Assembly (NCBI GenBank): GCA_018894105.1
Contig: CM032123.1
Span: forward strand, 21,243,744 to 21,307,743
DNA length: 64,000 bases
Direction: 5' to 3'
Origin: Jacaranda mimosifolia
Lineage: Eukaryota > Streptophyta > Magnoliopsida > Lamiales > Bignoniaceae
Below, one piece after another: positions 1-11,641 of the stretch (within the stretch, counting starts at the first letter, position 1; each line of letters starts with the position of its first letter). The notes under the pieces are model-generated. The model had not been told where the DNA came from and ran no database searches. It worked only from the letters and a program-made list of their open reading frames with translations. A program made the position numbers and the translations under genes.

Positions 1-1819
1 TATATCAAAAAAGTTCATCATGGAGCGAATCAAGTCCAACAAGGTACAGTTTCTCCTTTCGGCTACTCCATTGTGTTAGCGTGTGCTAAATGGAGTCCAT
101 TCAGAGAGAATCTCATTCTCCTTTAGATAATCCAAGAAATCGGTACTCAAGTATTGTCCCCCTCAATCTGATTAAAGAGCTTTAATACTTGGTCTCTTTT
201 GCTTTTCTGTTTCATTCTTATACTCTTTGAACTTTTCAAAAGCTTCAAACTTGTACTTCATGAGATACACATATTCGAACCGAGTATGATCATCGGTGAA
301 GGTAATGAAGTAAAAATAGCCTCCACTCACACTAACTCTTAGTGGGCCACAAACATTTGTATGGATCAAATCCAAAGAACTTATGGTTCGTTTCGATTAT
401 CCCATAAAATGAGCCATAGCTATTTTTCCCTTCAAACAAGATCATAATAGGAAGATCCTCTATTCAACTAACATTTAGTGCTTTGAGGGCTTCTAACTTG
501 TTCATCCTACTTTTAGAAATATGTCCAAGTCTTGCATGCCACAAGATGACATCTTCTTGGTTATCTAATTTTCTTTTACTTGATTGAATATACATCAATG
601 AAGGTTGTGAATCCAATACGTATAATCCATTGTTTGATGTACCATGTGCAATTAAAGAACAATTCTTTAGTGCCTTCAATATCCCATTAGATATAGAAAA
701 TTCATATCCTTCATTATCCAAAATGGGAATAGAAACAATGTTCTTAACAAGTTGGGGCACATAGTAACAAGGATCAAGTACAACGCAAGAATTCCCCAAG
801 TCTAACTTGACTACACCTTCAACCATGGCCGCAACCTTTGCTCCATTTCCAAGGCGGAGGATCATATCCCCTTCATTGAGACTCTTTCTTCTTTCCATCC
901 CTTGTAATGAATTATAAAGATAAGAACCACATGCAGTATCAAACACCCATGAGGAAACATTTGACGTTAAATGCACTTCAATAAAGTACATACCCTTCTC
1001 AAGGGTGCTAAGATAAGCTCTGCAATTCCTTTTTCAATGTCCTTTTTCAACAAAGTGGAAACAAATAGTATTGATTTTGGCCTCTTTCTTCTTCTTGATC
1101 CCCCATGAACTCTTCAAGGGTTGCTTTCCCTTTAAGAAAGAACTCTTCTTCCTTTTATCTCCCTTTCTAGGACCCATGGAGCCCTTGGACTTAGAAGATG
1201 AAGCAAACACAAGAGGCTTATTCTTTTTCATAGTTGCCTCAGTGGTCACCTACATATTGACCAATTCATTAATTGTCACTTCTTGCTTGGACATATTAAA
1301 GTTCATAACGAATTAGTCAAAAGAGATAGGTAATGATTGAAGGATTAAATCCACATAGAACTCATTTTCCATAATCACATCTAATTGACTGAGTTTCTCA
1401 ATGAGACCAATTATCTTTAGCCCATGTTCATGAACACTTGTGCCCTTATTCATTCTAGTCCTAAAGAGCTCCCTAGATAAAGCGAACCTTTCGTGTCTAG
1501 TTTGAACACCATACAACTCTTGTAGGTGTAGATAGATCTCACTTGCATGTTTTATGTGCTCATGAGACTTTTGTAGCTCACTAGACATAGAAGCTATCAT
1601 GATGCATCTCGTTTGTAGATCATTCTCCACAAACTTCGTGAACAATTGACATGCCTCATCGGTGGCATCAATGCCAATGGTATTCGGTGGATTTTGATCA
1701 AGTACATATGTCCTCTTTTTTGAGTCCAAAATAATCTTGACGTTTTTCAACCAATCACGAAAAATTAGCCCAGTTAGCTTATTGGTTTCCAAAATAACGT
1801 GGAGTGGATTTTTAGCTAT
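1..1819 (-). pseudogene. Copia B gag-protease-integrase remnant
   Basis: The gag domain covers about 1313-1819 and is similar to the gag of element A throughout. The expected start codon at 1817-1819 reads ATA instead of ATG. A zinc-knuckle region near 1035-1075 has lost a cysteine (CFHF in place of CxxC). The protease lies near 900-960, with DTACGS where Copia proteases have a D-T/S-G triad, so the active-site glycine is replaced. The GAG-pre-integrase motif LWHARLGHIS follows at about 510-560, and then the integrase start (DLIHTNVCGP, FITFTDDH) at 172-375. The left edge still encodes the integrase HNGVAERRN region. In-frame stops separate the pieces. This is a decayed copy. Confidence 0.85.
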
Positions 1820-3762
1820 TTTGACTTTGAGATTTCAAAAATTTACAAATGGCGAAAAAAAGAGCATAAGCATATGATTCAAATTTGATATTGAAAACAT
1901 GTTCGTGGTCTTTCAAGCATGTTTTTCTCCTGTTATTTTATCAAATTTGTCACCCCTAGACGAATTTGCAAAATCTTATTTCCTAATGAGAATCAAAGTT
2001 CTAAAGACTTGTAAGTGGACCCTTGTGATGAGTGCATCCATAAACAATCTAAACGTAAGCAATTTTTGCTAATTGCATCTCCATGCAACCCTTGGTATAT
2101 TTTGCCTCGTTTTCATGTAGATCCCCTTGATGGATGACCTCTACATTACTAAGTGCTAAGTCAGACTTGTCAATCAAACTTTGATTCGAAACCCCTCCAA
2201 GTCATGCCACATGATATGAGCCATACTTGGGAAGCATCAAATCAAAGGTGCATCATATGCTAAGTATATGATCATAGCTTTCCAACTAAGTGTGACCCCT
2301 GTGATAAGTGCATAACATAAAGATAGTAGCGTTGTGCTGTCATATGCTATTAGTAGAAAGCATGGATTAATTAAAACTCTTTTTAATTTGTATCCATTTT
2401 GACTTAATATTTGAAAGCACTTAGACTTTCTAGGTTGAGGGTTTTTGCTTGCAAAGATCTCATCAATTTTATCTTCTTATTTAGGTTTTCTATGTCCTAA
2501 CCATGCATCCTATACATCAATAGGATTGGAAAGCATAAATAAGTAAATGTGCCTGGCATGCTTCTAGGGTGGGATGACGATGAGCCTTAACCAAGTGGTG
2601 CACTTAGAGCTATAGGTGTACCACTTAGTTGATTTTAAGTGGGTTGATTAAATATAGCTATTACAAAAATGTATCCTTATACATTCATGGGTCTTCATGT
2701 CTCCAATGGTCTTCTATGCTCCTTGTAACATTTACATGAGAAAGAAATCATCACTCCTAGTGATTCTACTCTCATAATATTTACAAGATAGAAATTAAGA
2801 TACATGCAAGCCCTAATTTAATACAACCATTTTCATCAAGTTGAAATAAATAAAATTAATATTAAAGGCTCATGATCATTCCCATTCATTCATCATCCAT
2901 TCAACAATTAAATGAACAATAAATAAATCATGAATTGACGTTCAATTCCAATAATTAAATGCTTATCTTATAAACAATTAATTGGCCAAGCAAGAATAAA
3001 CATAACATTTATGCCTCATTTTTGAAGATTAACTTTAACATGATTTTAAAAGCAATCAAAAGTGTCAAACATAATTTTGAGAACTTGCACAACACTTGTC
3101 AATCTATGTAGCATGATTCAATACACTTTTGGTCACACAAGAAACACAAAAATAGGCTCAAAATTCATCCCTCCCTAAACTGGCGGCTACTGCCCCAGTC
3201 TGGGCCACGGCTGCGCAGCCAGCCCTAGGCCGGGCGTGGCAACTCCCTTGTTTTGGGGTTGGGAATGAGTCATGCCATTTTTAGCTCAACATTTGTGCAC
3301 CAGAAATTTTAGGACATCTCCCAAACATCAAATCACACATTACAGATGAAATTCCAAATTTAAAACACCTTTTAAAAATAAAAATTCAAGTACTCAATCA
3401 TGCTTCAAAAATCAAGTTTAAATGAGATTTAGTATTCTCTAAAAATCTCCCATAATCTCCAATCAAATTGGATCCAAAAATGACCAAAACACCTTAAGTC
3501 TAAATTTAACATGCTATATCAACATATAATATTAACTAATGTCAAATCAATATTCAACATTAGCAACTATGAATTAAAACATACTAACATATGAATTGAC
3601 ACTTAAAACACATATTAGCATAATTTCAATTCATCAACAAAGAAGCCACATGCATCATCATCCAAACACTCCAATCCATAAATTGGATAAAGTATTTGGA
3701 GATCTTGATCAATTCATCACATGAATCAATCAATCAAAAATTCAAATCAAAGCATGAAATTA
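1820..3762 (-). other. Copia B untranslated leader
   Basis: This is non-coding sequence between the primer-binding site and gag. It is collinear with the leaders of elements A, C and D. Two things stand out: a GC-rich patch at about 3170-3265 containing the 12-bp palindrome GGCTGCGCAGCC (3209-3220), and four short cassettes at 2013-2037, 2116-2146, 2190-2223 and 2287-2312 whose cores resemble each other (minus-strand form near CACTCATCACAAGGG). No coding sequence is visible. Confidence 0.75.
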
Positions 3763-3775
3763 GGCTCTGATACCA
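3763..3775 (-). other. Primer-binding site of Copia B
   Basis: On the minus strand this reads TGGTATCAGAGCC, complementary to the 3' end of plant initiator methionine tRNA. It lies two bases after the LTR end, as expected for the start of minus-strand DNA synthesis. Confidence 0.92.
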
Positions 3776-3777
3776 CT

Positions 3778-5762
3778 TAAAGTCAAGTGTAGAACTAGGA
3801 TCTAATAATAAAGCACAAAATAGCTAAATAACTAGGCTACACTCAAAACTAAGGATCTAATGATGCTTCAAATTTTGATTTAGATGAAGGATTACCTTGA
3901 ATGCTCAAAGTCTAAAGAAAGGAGGAAGAACGCCTCAACACTTGAAAACTCTCCCAGATCAGCTGGAAAATCAAGGATAGATGAAAGAGGATAAAGGCCG
4001 AATTTAGGAGAGAGAGGTGAAGAAAATGTAAAACCTCAACACATGAGAGAATCACACAAAATTGGAGGGAAAAATGTAATCTAACAATTAGATCTAGAAT
4101 TTTGCAAGCTAGTTCTCAAGTGGCCGGCCACTATATCTATATATAAAGAGAGGGAAGGTGTGATGCTAGTTGGCATCACACTTCCCATGAAGTGCCACCT
4201 AAGCAAGCAAGTTGCATGTGAAATTCACATTTCACTTCTATTTGAATTTCATTTGGAATTATCATTTCATCTTATGAAATGTCATCCATATAAATTCAAA
4301 TGCACTCTAAATGAGCTCTTTCATTTTGAATTTCCCTCCAAATTAATTCTTCACATTAATTAAATTAACCCCTTAATTTAATTAATTAACCTTGACTTAA
4401 CTCTTTAAGTCAATTAACTTAACTCCTTAAGCTAAAATGTGTCAACTTAACTCCATAAGTTAAATAGACCAACTGATAGTCATGTGGTACCAATTAAATT
4501 AACTCATTAATTTAATTGGTCTAATTTAACTCCTTAAATTATTTAGATCAATTTAACAATTAAATTGATCAAGTCAAAATGACCAAAAATTAGTCAACCA
4601 TTTCCTTCCTTCCTTAAACTAGGTCAAGGTCTCTTAGAAAATTTCCTTAATCAAGTAGTATTTTCAATTAGCTTTCGTGTGTGACTCATGAAGTTCTACC
4701 ATTCATTGAACATTGGCTCACAATTCTTGTGACATGAGAATATCGAAATATTCATCTTAGTTTAGATTCCTTTAAACTAATGACTCAATTTAATTAATCT
4801 CCATTAATTGAAGACTACCCAATCTCCATGGTCGATGTCCAATCTCAAGCTCATAGAGCCCAACTAATTGGTCGAAATGAATATGCTTTTGGAGAACCAT
4901 ACTAACTCTATGCTTGCCATGTAAATACTGTCATTCCATCTCCTATGTCCTGAAAGAGGCCAAGGGGCAAGAAATTTGTGGGCTCCATAATGGTCTCTAT
5001 AACTATATTTCTATTCCCAATGTTCGATTCCAGTTTATGACCTCATCTTTGAAAAAATCCTTTTCCAAATTGTCATACTACTTTGTGTAAGGACTCCTTA
5101 GAATCGATCATTATAGAATATATAGGAGATGCATTCATCCTTCACAACGATGAGGAGATGGATCCCATCTTGGATATCACAAACCTCTATGTCTAAGTAG
5201 CTCATACCCAAGCTCAACCCAAAAGACCCATAAGGTGGTCAACGAACAGTCAAAACATGAAGACCTAAACACAAGGTTACCTTGGATCCTTAGGTCAAAT
5301 GACTAATTATATATATTAGCATAAGCTGGAGAACTTTGCCACTACAACTATTTAGTGGATTCTCTGGGTGGGTCTTTAGTGAACCCGTTCTCTATCAAGC
5401 ACCCATTAGCATGTACCTATGTCTCACATGGTTTGCTCATGAAACGGAGCAATATCCAACCCTTGGATATATGCATCGTTAGTGAAAGTCTATCCAAATC
5501 TTAGATGCCATATCTCATAAGATTCTATGGCTTGGAAGATTTAAGATCACGACCGTGTAAGACTTGTTTCATGATCACCACCCAGTGCGTGACCAAGTCC
5601 CATAGTCTTGTGTGATCTAAAGGCTTCAACCAAGTGCCAATGAAGTAATATAAGCATAAGATATAGATGGTCATTTATAATGAATATCATTCAATCAAGA
5701 TTGTATCATAAATGAAATAGTTTACATGCTAATCTTATTGGCTGGGGGGCACAATTCCAACA
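3778..5762 (-). repeat. 5' LTR of Copia B
   Basis: The 1985-bp LTR begins (minus strand) with TGTTGGAAT at 5762 and ends two bases before the primer-binding site, in TA rather than the usual CA. The same sequence family forms the LTRs at 7484, 15528, 18185, 27019, 30798 and 33350. A TATA-like stretch reads on the minus strand near 4130-4150, next to a GGCCGGCC palindrome at 4122-4129, and probably marks the U3 promoter. Confidence 0.88.
4128..4150 (-). promoter_or_regulatory. Putative U3 TATA box of Copia B LTR
   Basis: On the minus strand the sequence reads CTTTATATATAGATATAG, beside the GGCCGGCC palindrome at 4122-4129. Equivalent TATA tracts occur at the same place in the other LTRs (9091, 17089, 31402). 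The promoter role is inferred. Confidence 0.5.
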
Positions 5763-7483
5763 GCCCTCAGGGCCACCTCAAAAGAAATAAACGCTAACAA
5801 CTATTGTGACATCCAAGGGAAAAAAACCCATGACTTCTAAGGAGTCCATCGAAAGTAGCCAATCGAATGTTGATGTGGGTGAGTTTAGAAAGTTTGGTTT
5901 GTGAAAGCTACTATGTTCAAAGTTTGGGATTGAAACTTAAGCAAGGAACGTGGGGTCAAACTTGCAACCATAGTTTAGCATATGGGACTTACCAAGGTAT
6001 CCCCAAACTGAGACCCTATGATGTTTAATCAAAATAAGCTGAGGAGTATAATGAGGTTGAAAGCAAACAAAGATTATATATATTAGAATGCAAACATGAT
6101 AGTAATTCTATAGTAAGTTCTTATAATAGTTTGAAATATGGGATTGAAATAATTGAGTAATCCCTACAAAGTTAAATAATCCCCAATATAGGCATAGGGC
6201 TATTGTAGGTCTTCCATAAATTGATAACTAAACATGTCTTTTAGCTATCGTAAAGTGGCTGCATTGTGGCATTAAACGCAAAGAGGACTGGCTAACAATA
6301 GTATTAAATACAAATGTAATTGAATGATTGCAATATTTAATGCGAATGAGGACGACTGACATAAAGCCTGCAAGATATTAAATACGAGCATACATGGTAG
6401 GTAAGTGGATTTAAACCTTGTTGGAATTCTTATGTGGTTCTAAGGTGGGTTTAGCTACAGCTTGCATTATTTGTTAAGAGTGGTCAATGTGAAGGCAATT
6501 GACGTCAAAGTTTTCTTTTTACTAGTAACCTCATCAGAAATCAATGTGTTTCTTATTCCTTAGTAGGCAATTGCCCTAAGAGTTGAACTACCTTTCAACT
6601 ATAATAGCAAGTGATACCCAAATTTCTTGAAAAATCATTATATAACTCTTAGATATGCTTCTATTTAAAGAAACATAATCAAGAAACTCAATTTAGTTGA
6701 TAAAACGTTATAAAAGCCATGAGTTTCTTAATGAAGAAAAAAAGTTTTTTTTAAATTCATTAATTAATCTTGTTCTAGTCATTTTTTTTCTTCTTCTCAA
6801 GATAAATGGAAAGAAGATACACAAAAAAAAAAAATAGAAATTGAAATAAGAAAAAATCTTCTACTTGTGATGTCTAAATATGAAGAACCAACTATTTTGA
6901 AGTGTTATCCCACTGGCATACATATGGTAGAGATTGTTGCCCTAAAAAACTGGCTTAAAGTGTAGGAGAGGGGGAATAACTTATAAACTATCTCAGGCCC
7001 TCGATTCTTTTCGATGTAGGAAACTAGGCATTATTATAGCCCCCAATCGAGGGGCTTGGGATTAGGAAGAGGCACATGGTTGTCGTTACTATAGATGGCA
7101 CCAGGTGATGTTGCATATATCTATCCCTAAATATGAAGGCTCAAATGCTTCAACATATTGTCCTATCAGCATGCATATAGTGGGGAGTTTTGCCTTGAAA
7201 AGACACCTCAAAGTATAGGAAAAGAAGAATAACTTATAAGCTATCTCAAGCCTTCGACTCCGTTCGATGTGGGACACTAGGTATTATCAACTTATAAAGA
7301 GATTATATATAGTATAATTAATAGGATTGATGATATATAAAAGTAAACTATATACAACTAACCTTTAAGTTATTCAAATGTAAGATGGATTTAATAATAC
7401 CTATAACAAATGTAAAAACAACATACAGTTAACAGAATTACACTTCAAAATAAGTTACTTCAAACCAAAATAAGTATTGCAAT
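5763..7483. other. Non-coding spacer with an imperfect direct repeat
   Basis: I see no gene here. The spacer separates Copia B from Copia A. It contains two imperfect direct copies of about 160 bp at roughly 6875-7035 and 7110-7280. Each has a purine-rich AATAACTTATAA stretch followed by TCGATGTAGGA or TCGATGTGGGA and then CACTAGG or ACTAGG. In reverse this resembles the TCCCACATCGA motif found in several small plant LTR repeats, but I cannot assign a family. Poly-A/T tracts lie near 6740-6850. Confidence 0.5.
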
Positions 7484-9712
7484 TGTTGGACTAGTGCCCG
7501 ATAAACCAATTAGATTGGCCTTGTAAAAGCTATTTCCTTGTAAACCAATTTTGATTGCATGATATTCTTTATATGACCATCTTCTTCTTATGCTATTTAT
7601 TACTTCACTTGCATTTGGATGAAGCCCCTAGATCACTTATGACTACGGGACTTGGTTCGGTGACCATGGAATAAGTGTCACACGGTCGTGATCTTAAATC
7701 TTCCAAGTCATAGGATCTTAAGAGATAGGGCATCTAAGATCCGGATAGACTCACACTGACAATGCGTAAATCCAATAATTGGATATTTCTCCATTCTATG
7801 AGCAACCATATGAGATATGGGTGCATGTTAGTGGGTGCCAGTTAGAGAACAAGATACTAAAGGCCTACTAAAGAATCCACTAGATAGCCATATTGGCAAG
7901 TTCTCTAGCTTATGTTAGTGCATATTATTAGTCCTCTGACCTGAGGATCCATCGTAACCTTGTGTCTGGTCCTCATGCTTTGAATCTTTCTTGACCACTT
8001 AGTGGGTTTTTTGGGTTGAGGTTGGGTATGAGCTACTTGGCATGGAGGTTTGTGAGATCCAAGATGGAATCCTACTTCTCACTTTTTGTGAAAGGTGAGT
8101 GCATATTCTCTATATTCTATAATGATTGATTCTAAGAAATCCTTGCGCAAGGTGGTCTGACAATTTGGAAAATGAGTTTTCCAAAGATGGGGTCACACAA
8201 AGAAATCGAGCATTGGGAATAGAGATATAGTATCGAGACTATTAGGGAGCTGATAAATATCTTGCCCTAGGCCTCTTTTGAGAGATAGGAGACGGAATGA
8301 CCGTATTTGCATGCTATGCGTAGAGTTATAATGGTTCCCCAAAATGTTCATTTCGGCCAATTAGTTGGGCTCCGTGGGCTTGAGGTTGAACATCAACCAT
8401 GGAGATTGGGTACTCTTCAATTAATCAGATTAATTGAATTGAGTCGATTAGTTTAAAAGTGTTTTAAACTAAAATGAATATTTGATATTCAAAAGTCACA
8501 AGGAGTTGTAAGCCCATGTCCAATGAATGGTAGAACCTATTAGGTCACATATAAAAGCCAAATAGATTCCTATTTGATGGAGAAAAGATTTTCTAAGTGT
8601 CAGAAAATAATCTCCTAGTGAACTGATTTTGTGGTACTAATTTTGAAGGTCAACTTTGGCTTGATTAATTTAAGTGTTAAATTAATCAATTAATCTAAGG
8701 AGTTAAATTAGACCAATAATTAAGGAGTTAATTATTTGGTACCAATATGACCATCAATTGGTCAAGTTAACTTAAAGAGTTAAGTTAACAAAATGAAGTT
8801 TAAGAGTTGAGCTTATTTGATTTAAGAGTTAAGTCAAAGGTTAATTAATTAAATTAAAGTGTTTAATTTAATTAATAGGAAGAACATATTTTGGAGGGAA
8901 AATTCAAATAAAATTTTCATTTGAATTAGCATTTTAATTAACTTGAAATTAGATTTCAAATGTAATTAAAATACAAGTGAAATTCAAATTAGATTTGAAT
9001 TTGCATTTGCCACCTTGGCAAATGGAAGTTGGCAGCCCCTTCTCCTCATGGGAGGTGTGATGCCACCTTGGCATCACACTTTCCACCCTCTATATAGATA
9101 GATATATAGAGAGAGAGGGCTGGTCATTATGTCGAAAGGTGTGAAGAATTAGATTCTTCACCATTCCCTCCAAAATCCTTGCAAGCATTGCATTCATGTG
9201 TTGAAAGCTTTGCTTTTTCTTCTTTTTCCCCACCTAAAATCGGCCTCCTCCAAAGCATATATCTGGTCTTATTCCGGCCTAGATATTTTGAAATATCTAT
9301 TTGGTGTGTGGATCATATCAATCGAAGCAAACTAATTTCTTTGCTACGATTTTGGAGATCCACTGCATAGAGTCTGATTTTACGATTTTCTCCAGGGAGA
9401 TCCAGAAAGATTTTTTTTCTAAATTTTTTACTGAGAGTTCCTCAAGGTGTTTAACAGATCCAGTAATTTTTTCGTGATATTGGGAGGTAATTTGACAATG
9501 GCAAAAATTGCTCTTCTCCAGCTGCGCATTTTCTGATAGTTTCTGGAAAGGTGAAGAATTCACCTCATACTCCTCGGATTTTGCAATTTCAAGGTAACAC
9601 TATATCCTAATCCAAATTGCAAGCTTGATTTGATCCTAGTTATCATTTAAGCACTAGTTTATTAAGCTTTTGAAGTTTTTATAATTGGATCCTAGTGCCT
9701 TACTAGCTTTCA
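7484..9712 (+). repeat. 5' LTR of Copia A
   Basis: The LTR is 2229 bp and runs from TGTTGGACTAG to CTTTCA. It ends two bases before the primer-binding site. The 3' half is very AT-rich, with repeated TTAATTAA words. A TATA tract occurs at 9091-9110, followed by a GA-rich stretch. The leading section (to about 8400) matches the other Copia LTRs in the window. Confidence 0.93.
9091..9098 (+). promoter_or_regulatory. Putative U3 TATA box of Copia A 5' LTR
   Basis: TATATAGA lies in the CTATATAGATAG tract, about 620 bp before the LTR end. It sits at the equivalent position to TATA tracts in the sister LTRs. Promoter activity is inferred from position only. Confidence 0.45.
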
Positions 9713-9714
9713 AG

Positions 9715-9727
9715 TGGTATCGAAGCC
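9715..9727 (+). other. Primer-binding site of Copia A
   Basis: TGGTATCGAAGCC is a slightly decayed match to the initiator-Met tRNA site TGGTATCAGAGCC, two bases after the LTR. Confidence 0.85.
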
Positions 9728-11641
9728 TGGATCATGCTTAGATTTGGATTTTCTTTGGGTGATTGATTCATGTGATGGATCAATATAGATCACCAAATTC
9801 TCAATTCATATGATGAATTGGAGTGTTTGATTGATGTTTTGTGTGGCTCCTTGAATGATGAGTTGAAAGCATGATATTATATTTTTTAAGTGTTAATTCA
9901 TGTTTTAGTACGTTTTAATTCATAGTGATAAATGTTGAGTGTTGATTTAGCATTTATTGATGTTATATGTTGATATAGCATGTTTTTGTTTGATCCAAAA
10001 AGTTTTTCTCATTTTTGGATTCAATTTGATTGGAGTTATATTGGAGATTTTGAAGAATATGATTCTAGCTTTTTCTAATTTTTGAAGGCATGATTGAGCA
10101 CTTGAATTTCCATTGTTAAAAGAGGTTTTGAATATGGAAATTCATCTATAATGTGTGTTTTAATGTTGGGAACATGTGCTAAAATTATTGGTGCATGAAA
10201 GTTTAGTGGAAAAATGGCTTGACACAATTGGAAGCCCCCAAAATAGGGGCTGTTAGGCGCTAGTTGGGCACTGTGCGCACTGCCCAGCCGTGTGCCCAGG
10301 CTGGGAGGCAATCCCATTTTTTGTGTTTTGGTGAGTCTTGAGCCTATTTTCCAACTCCTTTTGTGCTTGAAATACTTTTTCACCACACATAGTAGATGTA
10401 CAAATATTATGCAAGTTCTCAAAATTATGTTTGACATTTTTTAATACTTTTGAAAATTGGTTAAAGTTGTTCTTCCAATTATGGCATAAATGTTATGCTT
10501 GATCAATTATTTGTTTATGAGATAAGCATTTAATTGTTAGAATTGATTGTTAATTCTAGATTTATTTATTGTTCATTTAATTATTGAATGGATGATGAAT
10601 GAATTAGATGATCATGAACCTTTAATATTGATTTTATTTATTTCAAGTTGTTGAAATGAGTTGTATTAAATTGAGGCTTGCATGCCTCTTTAATTCTATC
10701 TTGTAAATGTTATGAGAGTAGAATCACTAGGAGTGAGGAGTTCTTTTTCATGTCAAAGTTACATAGAGTAAAGGAGACCATGGAGGCACGGAGATTTTTT
10801 TTTGAAGACCCATGAATGTATGTGATACAATCATGTAATAACTAGATTTAATCAACCCACCTAAAATCAACTAGGTGGTGCACCTATGGCTGTAAGTGCA
10901 CCACTTGATTAGGCTCATGGTCATCCCACCCTAGGAGCATGCTAGGCGCATTTACTTATTTACTCTTTCCATATCCTATTGATGCATGAGATGCATGTTT
11001 AGGATATAGAAAACCTAAATAAGAAGATAAAATGATGAGATCTTTGCAAGCAAAAACCCTTCACTTAGAATGTCTAAGTGCTTTTCAAATATTAAGTCAA
11101 AATGGATACAAATTAAAAGAGTTTTAATTAATCCAAGCTTTCTACTAATAGTATATGCCATGATGACGCTATTGAATTTGTGTGCGGCGCTCGAAGCGGG
11201 GGTCACACTTAGGAGGAAAGTTGTGAGCATATACTTAGCATATGATGCACCTTTGATTTGAAAACCTGCATGCAGTGGCACTCGAAGCTAGGGATGGCAT
11301 GGAGCCGTCTTGAATCAAAGTTTGATTGGTAGGTATGACTTAACAATTAGTAATGTAGAAAAATATATCAAGAGATGCATGAGATGAAATTAGCAAGTGT
11401 TGCTTACCTTTCGATTGTTTATGGATGGCACTCGAAGCGGGGGTCCACTTCAAGTCCTTAAGATCTTGATTCTCACTAAGAAATATGATTTCCCTAATTC
11501 TTCTTGGGGGTGAAGAATTTGATAAAATAATGGGAGAAAAAAATGCTAGAAAGACAATAAACATATTTTTAAATATCAAACTCAATCACATGCTTATACT
11601 CTTTTTTCGCCTCTTGTCGATTTTTGAAATCTTCAATCAAA
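9728..11641 (+). other. Copia A untranslated leader
   Basis: This is about 1.9 kb of non-coding leader, collinear with the leaders of B, C and D. A GC-rich island lies at 10240-10315. Within it TGGGCA (10265-10270) and TGCCCA (10281-10286) can pair, closing a 10-base loop that holds the palindrome GTGCGCAC. Nearer gag, three cassettes with the core CACTCGAAG (GCGCTCGAAG in the first) lie at 11185-11210, 11276-11294 and 11425-11450. I see no convincing coding sequence. Confidence 0.75.

Larger units (their letters stand above)
1..5762 (-). mobile_element. Copia LTR retrotransposon B, 5' part, runs off left edge
   Basis: Reading on the minus strand, this element starts at 5762 with an LTR, then has a primer-binding site, a leader of nearly 2 kb, gag, protease and the first part of integrase, and leaves the window at base 1. 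The gag-protease-integrase order is that of Ty1/Copia elements. It is the same family as the complete element A at 7484-17712, with matching gag, protease and integrase text and a similar LTR. The LTR begins with TGTTGGAAT, and the 3' LTR would lie to the left of the window. Stops and frameshifts mean it cannot move by itself. The clade within Copia was not determined. Confidence 0.9.

Noticed and set aside
9715..9727. tRNA-like matches at the primer-binding sites
   Set aside because: Only the 12-13 bases complementary to the tRNA 3' end are present. No cloverleaf follows, so these are primer-binding sites and not tRNA genes.
10075..10437. Minus-strand open frame of 120 codons in the Copia A leader
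   Set aside because: It spans the GC-rich leader island in the antisense direction and shows no domain. It looks like chance openness caused by local composition.
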